DNA of 64,000 nucleotides from Agrobacterium tumefaciens (GTDB lineage Bacteria > Pseudomonadota > Alphaproteobacteria > Rhizobiales > Rhizobiaceae). Position numbers and translations under genes: made by a program. Shown piece by piece: positions 51,421-59,819 of the stretch. How positions within the stretch are numbered: the stretch's first letter is position 1; each line of letters starts with the position of its first letter. The notes beneath the pieces were generated by a model. It worked only from the letters and a program-made list of their open reading frames with translations. It did not search any database and was not told the DNA's origin. The stretch lies in assembly GCA_025559845.1 (NCBI GenBank), contig CP048469.1:1984001-2048000 (forward strand), written 5' to 3'.

Positions 51421-54303
51421 TTAGTTGAATGCGTCCAGCGGCAACGAGTCGATGCCGCGCGCCCGGTCGATCTTTTCCGCGACCTTGAAGGCGGCATCGA
51501 GTTCGCTGATGCCGAATTGCTGCATTAGCTGGTAGCGCTCAGCCTTCTCTTCCGGCTCGGTCATGGCAAGCGCCAGGTACAGGCTTGGCGGGACGGCGCG
51601 GAACAGCAGTTCCATCGACTTCGACAGGATTACGCCTTCGGTGAATTTCCCGGCCTCTTTCCTCGCCGACAGCATCAGGGCTTTCTGCGATGGATTGAGC
51701 TCGCGGAAGCGGGCGATCTTCTCCACTTCGTCGGGCGGCATGCTGAGGCACACCCACCATTCAATCATATTGAGCATGGGTTCCGCCGCTTTCGGCAGGT
51801 CGTCGAGGTTTTGCGTAGCGAGCCAGTACCAGGCCCCCAGCTTCCTCCACATTTTCGTGATTTTTACAACATAGGGTGCGAGCAGCGGGTTCTTGGTGAT
51901 GATGTGGCCTTCATCTGTCACATTGATGATGGGACGGCCGAGAAACTGGTCGCGTTCGGCGATGTTGTTCACCGTGTTGATCAGGCTGATATAGGCGATG
52001 GAGAGCTGCGCGTTGTAGCCCTCCCGCGAGAAGGTCGCCAGATCAACGATGGTGATGTCCGCCTCCGGCCACGGTGTACCGGGCCTGTCGAACATTTCAC
52101 CGTCGATCCCTTGGCAGAACATGTCCATCGCATCTGCCATTTCCAGCAGGCGCGTGCGGCGCGTTTCAGGCAAGGTGGGATCGCGGCCGCGTTCGCGCAG
52201 CGCATCGCGCACGTCGCGAGTCAACACGGTGCGCTTCTCCGACACGCAGCGTTGCGCGGCCTCAAGAATGCATTGACGGATGAGGCTGCGGTCGGCCCTT
52301 GTCATTCGGGCTTCCTCTTTATCCTCGCCGCCAGTGATCATCAGCCGGGCGGTGATTTCCAGTTCTCCCAGCACGTCACGCTGTTCGTCTCCCTCCGTCG
52401 CTTCCTCTTCGGCGCTCTCCTCGTCCAGCGCGTCGGCATCGAGTGTCTGCACCTGGCTCGGCGTATCGACCAGGCGCCAGGCATCGGCAAACGGTGCAAG
52501 GCTCACGCCGGCGCCGGGTGAGAGCTTGACGCGATGCACGGTGAGGCCCAGCCGCGCCGCAAAATCACCGAACAACCCGAAGCTGTTGCCTGCTTCCACG
52601 ATGAACATCCGCGGGCGGTAAATCGCTGTGACCTGGTTGAGGATGTTGTTCAGGGTCGCGCTCTTGCCCGAGCCGGTGGGCCCGAACAGGAACAGGTGCG
52701 CATTCATCTGTCGATCGAGCCGGTTCAGCGGGTCGAACGTGACCGTACCACCGCCACGGTTGAAGAAGGTGATGCCCGGATGGCCGGTTCCCTGGCTGCG
52801 TCCCCAGACCGGCGCCAGATTGGCCGCATGCTGGGCAAACATTAGCTGGGTGTACCACTGCCGCTTGTCCTTGCCGGGGTCGTAGACGCAGGGAAGCCAG
52901 CGCAGGTAGCTGTTGAGCGGCGCAACTTCGTCTTCCTCGCGCACGGGCTGCAGGCCGGCATTGAGGAGGACATTGCCAAGCTGAAGGCCGCGCATATCGA
53001 GATCGGCGAGGTCGCGCCCGCGCAGGTAGAACGCCAGCGAAGCGCGATAGAGCTTGTGCGAACTGCCGATCAGCCCGCGCGCCTGCTGCACATCTTTGAG
53101 CGCTTGTTCCGATGCCAGGGTTTCGCCGACCGCTTTCTTCGCCAGATGGTTCAGATGGGCTTCGAGAATGTCCTGGGGGGTGATCACAAGGGTGAGGCAC
53201 ATGGTCGTGTCCTCGGGCATCTGGTCGAACAGGGCATTGATGGCGTCACCGCCTTTGCGGGTTTCGCCGGTCAGGTGGCCGGTTGCCGGCGGCGTGCGCA
53301 GGCGGTCGAGCACGATGGTGCGATGGGGCATGCCGTCGAAGAACCAGAGGCCGTTGTCAACATCGGATCTCGGCTGGCCGAAAAACAGCCGCTGCGCGAA
53401 ATCGGTGCCGCTGGCAAGTTCCAGTTCGTCTTCTCCGGTCGCTTCCGGATAGGAAGCCAGACGATAGAACCGCTCACGGTCTTCGTCTGTCGGACCCAGG
53501 AAGCTTGGTCCAGGATTGAACCAGGGCAGCAACCAGGCATGGATGGCAGCGGCATCGAGGCGGTGCGCCTGCACGCCGGCATTGGCGAGGCCGCCGGCCA
53601 GGCGTTCGCAGACGACATTCAGCGCCTGCTCGGGCGATTGCCCGCGCCGGGCTGGCGTATTGCCGACGCGCCGGTAGACGACCAGCCGAACACGGCGCGT
53701 CTGCCCGCGCCAGGGCAGCCGTGTGACCGTGCGGTCCTCGAACAGACCTCCCTGCCTGGAGACGGCGCGTAGATGGTGGCCGAAGAAACGGAGGTAGAAC
53801 TTCGTGAACTCGCTTTCCCTCGCCCGAGGCTGAAGGTAGTTTTCAAGGGTCGAAAGATAGCGGTTCCAGTCGGCATCATCCTGGGCATACAACTGGACCA
53901 CCCAGGGGGACTCGTCCAGTTCATCGAAACTGTCCTGGATTGCGTTCTCCAGCGCATCACGGACCTGTGCCAGCCATGAGGATTCCCTGCCTTCCGTACC
54001 GATCGGCATCAGCTCGAAGAATGCGGCGACAGAAGCTCCGTCCTCCAGCAGCATGCACCTGGACTCCGGCAGATACTCTACCCACGGCAGCAGATCGGCA
54101 AAGGACGGCGAAACGTCGTACAGCGCCTCTTCGTCGGCCAGCGTCGCGGGCCTGCGCCTGGCGTCCCGTTTGCCGGGTTCAGGGATGCCGTGCGCCCGCA
54201 GCTGCGCGAGGTAGCGCTCCCATGCGTCCGGTGGAGCATCTGGCGAGGAGCCGCTATCGGTATCGGGCGACGAAGCACGGCGCTTGAAGAACGGCCAGTC
54301 CAT
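51421..54303 (-). CDS. VirB4/TraC-type conjugative transfer ATPase (PFL_4706 family)
   Basis: A 960-residue ATPase of the type IV secretion machine. It starts MDWPFFKRRASSPDTDSGSS; an upstream 125-codon extension overlaps the lipoprotein gene and was rejected. Walker A is LFLFGPTGSGKSATLNNILN (residues about 535-554), and Walker B-type INVTDEGHIITKNPLLAPYV is at about 790-810. The family is TIGR03744. It energises pilus assembly and substrate transfer at the inner membrane. The start overlaps the lipoprotein stop (ATGA). Confidence 0.93.
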   Translation of the reverse strand: MDWPFFKRRASSPDTDSGSSPDAPPDAWERYLAQLRAHGIPEPGKRDARRRPATLADEEALYDVSPSFADLLPWVEYLPESRCMLLEDGASVAAFFELMPIGTEGRESSWLAQVRDALENAIQDSFDELDESPWVVQLYAQDDADWNRYLSTLENYLQPRARESEFTKFYLRFFGHHLRAVSRQGGLFEDRTVTRLPWRGQTRRVRLVVYRRVGNTPARRGQSPEQALNVVCERLAGGLANAGVQAHRLDAAAIHAWLLPWFNPGPSFLGPTDEDRERFYRLASYPEATGEDELELASGTDFAQRLFFGQPRSDVDNGLWFFDGMPHRTIVLDRLRTPPATGHLTGETRKGGDAINALFDQMPEDTTMCLTLVITPQDILEAHLNHLAKKAVGETLASEQALKDVQQARGLIGSSHKLYRASLAFYLRGRDLADLDMRGLQLGNVLLNAGLQPVREEDEVAPLNSYLRWLPCVYDPGKDKRQWYTQLMFAQHAANLAPVWGRSQGTGHPGITFFNRGGGTVTFDPLNRLDRQMNAHLFLFGPTGSGKSATLNNILNQVTAIYRPRMFIVEAGNSFGLFGDFAARLGLTVHRVKLSPGAGVSLAPFADAWRLVDTPSQVQTLDADALDEESAEEEATEGDEQRDVLGELEITARLMITGGEDKEEARMTRADRSLIRQCILEAAQRCVSEKRTVLTRDVRDALRERGRDPTLPETRRTRLLEMADAMDMFCQGIDGEMFDRPGTPWPEADITIVDLATFSREGYNAQLSIAYISLINTVNNIAERDQFLGRPIINVTDEGHIITKNPLLAPYVVKITKMWRKLGAWYWLATQNLDDLPKAAEPMLNMIEWWVCLSMPPDEVEKIARFRELNPSQKALMLSARKEAGKFTEGVILSKSMELLFRAVPPSLYLALAMTEPEEKAERYQLMQQFGISELDAAFKVAEKIDRARGIDSLPLDAFN

Positions 54304-54737
54304 CAGTAATCCTCGGTCCGTTCGCCCGGCATAGCGTATTGCACGCGCTGGTACAGTGGGAAGACGGTGGTGTAGCCGGGGACAGGCACCGGATCGGTGC
54401 CCGCGAGATGGGGAAACACGTACATCACCAGATCGGGATTCGGCAGGCGTTGGAACTGCCGGTAGATCTCGTTTTGCGCCGTGCGGGTGTAGCTGGCATT
54501 GACCGCCGGCGCGGCCTTCACATCGACTTCGGTCAGCGGGCGGCGCAGCGACTGTCTTGCATCGAGCAGCTGCCGGGCGGTCTGGCCGCCGCGGGCGTTG
54601 CCGCCGGTTTCCTCGTTCCAGATATCCAGCATGCTCTGCCCATCGTGAGGCAGCAGCTTTTCCTTGCTGGTCGAGCAACCGCCAAGCGCCACGGCAATGA
54701 CCAGCACCGCCAGGCCGTTAATCCAGATCCTGTGCAT
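54303..54737 (-). CDS. Conjugative transfer lipoprotein (TIGR03751 family)
   Basis: A 144-residue lipoprotein starting MHRIWINGLAVLVIAVALGG, with lipobox LGGC (Cys about 21). The mature part has STSKEKLLPHDGQSMLDIWN and ends VFPLYQRVQYAMPGERTEDY. It is likely a VirB7/TraV-like outer-membrane anchored partner of the VirB10-like protein. It overlaps both neighbours, typical of this tightly packed operon. Confidence 0.85.
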   Translation of the reverse strand: MHRIWINGLAVLVIAVALGGCSTSKEKLLPHDGQSMLDIWNEETGGNARGGQTARQLLDARQSLRRPLTEVDVKAAPAVNASYTRTAQNEIYRQFQRLPNPDLVMYVFPHLAGTDPVPVPGYTTVFPLYQRVQYAMPGERTEDY

Positions 54738-56157
54738 CAGAAGCACCTCCGAGACGATGATCGACCTTGCGCCCCTTCGGGTCGTAATCGATGGTGAGGG
54801 GTTGTTCGAGATGAACCGCGACCTTGGCGCCGGGCTTGACGTACACGGCCGCAAACGCCTGGCCGTAGAGCTTGTTCACCCACTGCGACATGTCCTGGAC
54901 GCCACCGGCCAGGATGCGGCCCATCGCTTCGTTGCCGGAAATGCCGACCGTGCCGAGCGAGCCGTTGTTGTTGGCGACCACCGCCACGCTGCCGTTGTCC
55001 GACTTGATCAGCGACGCCGCACCCGCTCCGGCCGCGGTGATCAGCGCCTGGGTGCCCAGGTATTGCTGGGCGTTGCTGCGCCGTTCGCCGCTCACGCAGG
55101 GAATGCCATAGGGATCGCTGATCCAGCCGAGGCCATCCTGCGTACTGTTGCCATTGGCGTTGCTGCTCTGCTGGCGGTTGCCGCCACGATCGCCGTCCTC
55201 CGGAACCGTGCGGATGGTGCCGTCATGGAACACGAAGGTGACCGAGCGGATCTGCCCGCGCACGCACGAGAGCGTCCAGTCGCCCGACGCCGTGCCGCTG
55301 ACGACCGCACCGGCGACATCGGGAATGTCGATGCCGTTCGCGGTGAGGTTGTCCGGGCCGATCAGGACTTTGAAGGGGTATGGATCGTTAACGGTCCCGT
55401 CAATCGGGACGCGCCCGATCAATGCCGTCATCGAAATCGAACCCATCAGCGTGGCGTTGGTCGGTACGGTATAGACCGGCCTGGCGGTGGAGATGCCGGC
55501 GGCCTTGGCTCCGGCATCCGCGACCGTCTCCCGGGTGGTGTCCAGCGTCTTCTGTGCCGGGCCGAAGCTGTTCGGGAATGTGAAGCTCCCGGCCGTGCCG
55601 GGGCTGCGGCTCTTGCCGTCGCTGCGTGCATCTTCCGGCTCGATCCAGCGCACGCCATCGGTTCCGAGCCCGGCGCCGTCGCCGGGTTCGAGGCCAAGCC
55701 CGACCGGCAGATCGGCATGGCCGTTCTTGCCGCTCAGGTTTTCGAACTGGCGCTGCAGGTCCTGCAGCAGGCCCTGGGTTTGCTGGCGTTCGCTGGCAAC
55801 CTGTTCGCGGTCATTCTTCAGCTGGTTGCGCTCGGTCTCCAAGGCGCTCTGGATACGGCGATCGATGGCGCCCTCGCGCTGACGCAGGCGTTCGTTTTCC
55901 GCCTTCTGGGTCTTGTTGTCGGTCAGCGCCGTCTGCAGTTCGGTGCGCAACTGCCGAACCTGGCCGACCAGGGTCGCCACCGTATCGCGCGGCGTGTCGC
56001 CTTCGATGCCGAGCGCCCTCGCTTCTTCCGGTGTGAGCTGGGTTCCGCCGTCCCGGCCAGGCTGGCTACCTCCGCCGGAAAACAGCTTCACGCCGACGAA
56101 CACCAGCAGCAGCGCCATCGGGATCATCAACCACTTGAGCAGGCCATTACCTTTCAT
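54718..56157 (-). CDS. VirB10/TraB-like transfer protein (PFL_4705 family)
   Basis: A 479-residue envelope-spanning protein starting MKGNGLLKWLMIPMALLLVF, with an N-terminal membrane anchor and a coiled-coil region (residues about 60-135, TLVGQVRQLRTELQTALTDN, ERNQLKNDREQVASERQQTQ). A linker leads to the C-terminal VirB10-like barrel (VPTNATLMGSISMTALIGRV, VFHDGTIRTVPEDG, YVKPGAKVAVHLEQPLTIDY). Family TIGR03752. A GGAGG ribosome site decides the ATG at 56157 over one four codons upstream. Confidence 0.9.
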   Translation of the reverse strand: MKGNGLLKWLMIPMALLLVFVGVKLFSGGGSQPGRDGGTQLTPEEARALGIEGDTPRDTVATLVGQVRQLRTELQTALTDNKTQKAENERLRQREGAIDRRIQSALETERNQLKNDREQVASERQQTQGLLQDLQRQFENLSGKNGHADLPVGLGLEPGDGAGLGTDGVRWIEPEDARSDGKSRSPGTAGSFTFPNSFGPAQKTLDTTRETVADAGAKAAGISTARPVYTVPTNATLMGSISMTALIGRVPIDGTVNDPYPFKVLIGPDNLTANGIDIPDVAGAVVSGTASGDWTLSCVRGQIRSVTFVFHDGTIRTVPEDGDRGGNRQQSSNANGNSTQDGLGWISDPYGIPCVSGERRSNAQQYLGTQALITAAGAGAASLIKSDNGSVAVVANNNGSLGTVGISGNEAMGRILAGGVQDMSQWVNKLYGQAFAAVYVKPGAKVAVHLEQPLTIDYDPKGRKVDHRLGGASDAQDLD

Positions 56158-57055
56158 GACGGCCTCCATCCTTGCGAGCCGGTGTTTTGGGTTCCGGCAG
56201 GTTCAGCGCGGCATTGACCGGGCTGATCGTCGGCAGCAGCGATTCACCCAGCCCGTGCCCCTTCGTCACCAGATAGACGACCGAGGTGTCATCGGGCGTG
56301 CCGGCCGGACCCAGCGTGTTGTGCTGGAACGCCCCCGTCATGAAGTCGCCTTGCAGGTCGCGAGGGTCGAGAGAGAGCCAACGCTTCGAGGTGTTGTTCA
56401 GCCGTACCGCCGTCACCCACAGGCCATCGAGGCGCCAGGCGGCGAGCGCCTGCGCTCGCACCGGCAGGGTCGGCAGCAAGGTATCCAGTGGCAGGTTGCG
56501 TTTCAGATTGACGCGCGTGATGCCGGATATCGGCTCGACGGTACGCAGCGGCGCATAAAGATTCTGGGCCGCATAGCGCGTCAGCACCACCGGCACAGGC
56601 GTCTCGCGAGCCGTGCGGGAGACCGCTTCCTGCGTGCCGTTTTCGTCGCTCTTTGCGGCCGCTGCCAGGTCGCCGTAACGGGTCGGAGCGCCTTCGGCTT
56701 CGACGATGCGCACCGGCTCCAGCGGCGCCTGGCCGGCCGGTGCAGGTTCGGCTGCAATGTCCAGCAGGATCAAGGCGCCGCTGTCAGCGTCCTGCAATTG
56801 CAGCCGGGTGGGCTCGATCGGCTCGCTGGCCCGCAGGTAGATTGCGCCGCCGGCGCTCTGGACACGGAGGCGGCCGGTCAGCGATGCGGGGACGCCGACG
56901 CGGACATTGCGGTCGATGAAGACGACGCGCTCCTGGTCCACATGCAGGGACACCGCCAGCGGCAGCCGCTCCCAGCGCAGGATTTCCAGCGCCTGGACCG
57001 CGGTCGGCAAACTCGTGGTCACCAGCAGTCCAAGGGCATAAAGGACATGTTTCAT
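56147..57055 (-). CDS. TraK/VirB9-like transfer protein (PFL_4704 family)
   Basis: A 302-residue secreted protein with signal peptide MKHVLYALGLLVTTSLPTAV QA. The mature part has LEILRWERLPLAVSLHVDQE and VVFIDRNVRVGVPASLTGRL near the N-terminus and a C-terminal VTAVRLNNTSKRWLSLDPRD region, as in secretin-like TraK. Family TIGR03749. It would form the outer-membrane core complex with the VirB10-like protein and the lipoprotein. It overlaps both neighbours. Confidence 0.88.
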   Translation of the reverse strand: MKHVLYALGLLVTTSLPTAVQALEILRWERLPLAVSLHVDQERVVFIDRNVRVGVPASLTGRLRVQSAGGAIYLRASEPIEPTRLQLQDADSGALILLDIAAEPAPAGQAPLEPVRIVEAEGAPTRYGDLAAAAKSDENGTQEAVSRTARETPVPVVLTRYAAQNLYAPLRTVEPISGITRVNLKRNLPLDTLLPTLPVRAQALAAWRLDGLWVTAVRLNNTSKRWLSLDPRDLQGDFMTGAFQHNTLGPAGTPDDTSVVYLVTKGHGLGESLLPTISPVNAALNLPEPKTPARKDGGRHER

Positions 57056-57744
57056 GGCGTCTCTCCCAAAGCGCCGCCGAGCCCGCCGGATGTCGTACCG
57101 GTCGGTGTCACGGGGTCGGGGGTGGTGATGCGCTGCGGCGCACCGCTGTAGCAGTCGATGGCCAGGCCGAATGGGTTGCGTTCCGGATCGACGTCCGAGC
57201 GCACGACCTTGAGGGGGTAGCGCACCAACGCGCGCTTGACCTGTTCGGAGCCGTAGTATTCGTCCGCCGTGACATCGAGCGTGACGATCCAGTCGCGGTC
57301 CGAGACCGTCTTTACCCGCAGCGTGGGGTCTTCGCCGTAGCCTCGGCCGGGGATCTCGTAGATCCCGCGTACCCGCTGACGCAGCTCGCCGGCCGTGCGG
57401 CGGTACTCGTAGTCGTGGCGCAGGAAGCTCTGGCAGGAGGGTGTGAAGTACGGCGACAGCACATGGATGTTGCGGGCGTAGTCTTCATCGCCGTTGACGG
57501 GCCAGCGCTGGAGTTGCTGCCAGATATAAAACGAGAAGGAATAAACCGATTCTGGCGGCACCTCCCACCATTTCCTGGTGCTGCCCGAGCGCAGGTCCGG
57601 CGGCACGTGGATGGTCAGGTCGCGCGGCGCGTTCCACCAGCCGATCCCCATTACCAGGGCCACCAGGAGCAAGGCGCCCGCGCCGAGGCGCAGGGTCTTG
57701 ATGTGCGCCTGCAGGTGGGTGATCTCATTCTTGAACCGGCTCAC
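57052..57744 (-). CDS. VirB8/TraE-like transfer protein (PFL_4703 family)
   Basis: A 230-residue inner-membrane protein starting at GTG (VSRFKNEITHLQAHIKTLRL), a GTGA overlap with the previous stop. One membrane helix (LGAGALLLVALVMGIGWWNA, residues about 20-39) is followed by a periplasmic domain (LTIHVPPDLRSGSTRKWWEV, YSFSFYIWQQLQRWPVNGDE). Family TIGR03746. The in-frame sequence upstream of the GTG is out-of-frame overlap with the next gene and is not coding. Confidence 0.88.
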   Translation of the reverse strand: MSRFKNEITHLQAHIKTLRLGAGALLLVALVMGIGWWNAPRDLTIHVPPDLRSGSTRKWWEVPPESVYSFSFYIWQQLQRWPVNGDEDYARNIHVLSPYFTPSCQSFLRHDYEYRRTAGELRQRVRGIYEIPGRGYGEDPTLRVKTVSDRDWIVTLDVTADEYYGSEQVKRALVRYPLKVVRSDVDPERNPFGLAIDCYSGAPQRITTPDPVTPTGTTSGGLGGALGETP

Positions 57745-58142
57745 GAGGCGGTCCTCCGTCTGGTGGTCCAGTAGCCCGAACGGGTCACCAGGTCGCGGCC
57801 ACCGATGAACTGGGCCAGGCCAGGGTGCCGCCGCGCGACCCACCACTGGATCTGCCGGTACAGCCAGGTGTCGGGCCTGCCGCGTTTCTGGCGGCGCAGC
57901 ATGCCGCCGCCGGCGAAGACGCCGGCGGCGATGCCGAGCACGATGGCGGTGGGAGCGATGGCGATCATCGAGAAGACGATCGCCAGCGGAATGCCCACTG
58001 ACAGGCCGGCCGCGCCCGACAGGCCTGCGCACACCCACAACTCATCCGCCGTGAGGCCGCGCACGACCACGGGATGGCGATTGAGGCGATGCGGCAGGAA
58101 CGCTACCGTTCCGTCAGGCCGGACGTCCTGATGCTCAGGCAT
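57741..58142 (-). CDS. ICE membrane protein, TIGR03750 family
   Basis: A 133-residue protein with two membrane helices in the middle (ELWVCAGLSGAAGLSVGIPL and IVFSMIAIAPTAIVLGIAAG) and a basic C-terminus (RRQKRGRPDTWLYRQIQWWV, then GRDLVTRSGYWTTRRR). The pattern resembles TraL/VirB3-type subunits of type IV secretion. It overlaps the VirB8-like gene by four bases. Confidence 0.85.
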   Translation of the reverse strand: MPEHQDVRPDGTVAFLPHRLNRHPVVVRGLTADELWVCAGLSGAAGLSVGIPLAIVFSMIAIAPTAIVLGIAAGVFAGGGMLRRQKRGRPDTWLYRQIQWWVARRHPGLAQFIGGRDLVTRSGYWTTRRRTAS

Positions 58143-58151
58143 GTTCGTCCC

Positions 58152-58517
58152 TCACAGAACGCCGGTGGCTTCGGTGAGCAGCCAGATGCCGACGACCAGC
58201 AGGACCGCGCCAACTGCCACCGTCAAACCGAACTGTCCCCAGGTTTTGCGGCCCGTGTGGATTTCGGCATACGTGCCGTAGGCGTGGTAGCACACGCCCA
58301 CGAACATCGACGCGACCACCAGCAAGGCGATCAGCATCACGATGTCGTAGCCGTAGTTGCGCAGCGTATCCATGATGCCCGAGCCCGTGCCGCGCGACGG
58401 GTCTTCAAGCGTGGGCAGGCCCTGGGCCTGGGCGAGTGAACTCAGCATGGCAAACGCCGGCAGGGACGCCAGGGCTGCGATGCGCGTGGAGCGGAAGGGA
58501 TGCGAAACCGGGTTCAT
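58152..58517 (-). CDS. ICE pilin-like membrane protein, TIGR03745 family
   Basis: A 121-residue protein with signal peptide (ALASLPAFAMLSSLAQAQG), then two membrane helices (YDIVMLIALLVVASMFVGVC and FGLTVAVGAVLLVVGIWLLT). The layout is that of VirB2/TraA-like pilins or their companions. It lies 9 bases upstream of the TIGR03750-type gene. Confidence 0.83.
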   Translation of the reverse strand: MNPVSHPFRSTRIAALASLPAFAMLSSLAQAQGLPTLEDPSRGTGSGIMDTLRNYGYDIVMLIALLVVASMFVGVCYHAYGTYAEIHTGRKTWGQFGLTVAVGAVLLVVGIWLLTEATGVL

Positions 58518-58533
58518 GATGTGAGCCTTTGCG

Positions 58534-58767
58534 TTACGAGAGGAGGAAAAAAGTCAGCACGACGTACATCGCGACAAAACGCACCGCGACGCCGAGGAAC
58601 TGACGCTGGGAAATCCGCTGCTCCGACCAGCCGACATAGGCAGTGCGCAGCGCCCACACGCCCCACAAGAGCAGGACCGCGAACACGGCGCCGACCAGCA
58701 CGACGGATACGGCGGATGGGGTGAAGCCGCCGTTGGCCTGGAAGGCGGTGACCTGGCTGGCATTCAT
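58534..58767 (-). CDS. ICE membrane protein, PFL_4701 family
   Basis: A 77-residue protein with two hydrophobic helices (VSVVLVGAVFAVLLLWGVWA and VRFVAMYVVLTFFLLS) around a polar loop with ISQRQFLG. Family TIGR03758 (DUF3262). Pilin-like size and context. Its start overlaps the RAQPRD gene stop. Confidence 0.83.
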   Translation of the reverse strand: MNASQVTAFQANGGFTPSAVSVVLVGAVFAVLLLWGVWALRTAYVGWSEQRISQRQFLGVAVRFVAMYVVLTFFLLS

Positions 58768-59120
58768 TTCTTCGGCTCCTGTTCGGAGTCCTGTCGGTAG
58801 TCGCCCTGCAATGCCGCGGGGTCGCGTGGCTGGGCGCGCTGCGGCGTCAGGTAGTCGTTGATGCCGGCCCGCATGCGCTGCAGGTCAGCAGCAAGGCGCG
58901 TGTAGTCGAAGTGATAGCGGGCGCGCTCCTGCGATGCGGTCGCGGCGGATTGCTTCGCGAGGCGATCGAGCAGATCCAGCTGGCGAACGACTGCCGCCAG
59001 ATGTTCCTTCTCATTGCTGTCGTCGGCCGCGGTCGCCGGCAGAGCCGTCGACAGGCCGGCAAGCACCAGCGCCGCGAGCGCGCTGCGCCTTGCAAGTGCC
59101 GAGCGGTAGGACCGTGCCAT
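58764..59120 (-). CDS. RAQPRD-family ICE protein
   Basis: A 118-residue exported protein. The signal peptide is LAALVLAGLSTALPATA, then a helical region (VVRQLDLLDRLAKQSAATAS), then DYLTPQRAQPRDPAALQGDY, which contains the defining RAQPRD motif (TIGR01690). I chose MARSYRSALARRSALAALVL as the start; an upstream frame is not coding. It is the first gene of the 59.1-50.7 kb transfer operon. Its periplasmic role is unknown. Confidence 0.92.
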   Translation of the reverse strand: MARSYRSALARRSALAALVLAGLSTALPATAADDSNEKEHLAAVVRQLDLLDRLAKQSAATASQERARYHFDYTRLAADLQRMRAGINDYLTPQRAQPRDPAALQGDYRQDSEQEPKK

Positions 59121-59450
59121 CGTGCATTCCCCGTTGATGCGTAATGGCTTGATGCTGCGGCGGCGAGCGCGTGAAAGCCGCAAACAATAGGAACTGGCGG
59201 CTCACCACATTCTTGGGATGCTGGGTGTGTGAGCGTCTGGATGAGCACATGAGGTATCGGCTACGGTCGGTTCTGGGTGCTCCAAGGGTGTCGGAGCGCG
59301 GTGGGGGATCGAATGCGGCTTGTACGCCCGCGTTGGAAATAGGCACGCAGGAAACGCATAAAAGCGTCTCATGAGAGTGCTTATGCGATACTCTCGCTCC
59401 CTTGGGAGTGGTTATTGAAAGTTTGGGCGGGAAATGCAATAATCCGTCTC
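59121..59450. promoter_or_regulatory. Divergent promoter region, RAQPRD operon and hipBA
   Basis: 330 bases without a gene. The right half holds the hip operator repeats listed below. The left part must hold the promoter for the minus-strand transfer operon. Confidence 0.5.
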
Positions 59451-59489
59451 ATGAAGGCAGATAACGATGATAGGCGCTCCCGTGAGAGC
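59353..59489. promoter_or_regulatory. Operator cluster of hipBA
   Basis: A direct repeat of about 26 bases, pattern GAAAYGCA...CGTCTCATGA, occurs at about 59351-59376 and 59431-59455. The second copy overlaps the hipB ATG at 59451. Palindromes of the type CTC(N)GAG recur: TCTCATGAGA at 59367-59376, CTCCCTTGGGAG at 59397-59408 and GCTCCCGTGAGAGC at 59476-59489, the last inside hipB. These are good candidates for HipB binding sites. Confidence 0.6.
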
Positions 59490-59819
59490 GATAAATTAGA
59501 TGCACCACTGCCGTTGCCTGTCGAGCGTGCGATCCGCAAGCTCGGCAGCGACGTCGCGCTGGCGCGTAGGCGCCGCCGGATTTCGCAGGCCTCTCTGGCC
59601 GAGCGGATGGGCGCATCCGTGTCTACCGTCCGGCGCATGGAAAAAGGCGATGTGCGTGTGCCCATCCACTTCTTCGCCCGCGCCCTGCATGTCTTTGGCG
59701 AGATACAGGCCCTGGCTGGGTTGCTGGATACCGCGCGCGACGACATCGGCCTGACATTGATGGACGAACACCTTCCCAAACGCGTGCGCAGCAAGTCACC
59801 GACATCGGGGGCGCTATGA
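59451..59819 (+). CDS. hipB: HipB-type antitoxin/repressor
   Basis: A 122-residue XRE-family protein. The HTH is at residues about 32-86 (LGSDVALARRRRRISQASLA, ERMGASVSTVRRMEKGDVRV). The C-terminus is basic. It represses its operon and binds the HipA kinase. The start is uncertain: ATG at 59451 has no clear ribosome site, whereas an in-frame TTG at 59415 has GGGAG close upstream and would add 12 residues. The stop overlaps the hipA start. Confidence 0.88.
   Translation: MKADNDDRRSRESDKLDAPLPLPVERAIRKLGSDVALARRRRRISQASLAERMGASVSTVRRMEKGDVRVPIHFFARALHVFGEIQALAGLLDTARDDIGLTLMDEHLPKRVRSKSPTSGAL

Noticed and set aside
52000..52700. Plus-strand frames across the VirB4-type ATPase gene
   Set aside because: Serine/arginine-rich shadow translations of the ATPase gene, whose Walker motifs are intact on the minus strand.
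54664..56217. Plus-strand 517-codon frame antisense to the VirB10-like gene
   Set aside because: Antisense of a recognised transfer gene; no protein features.
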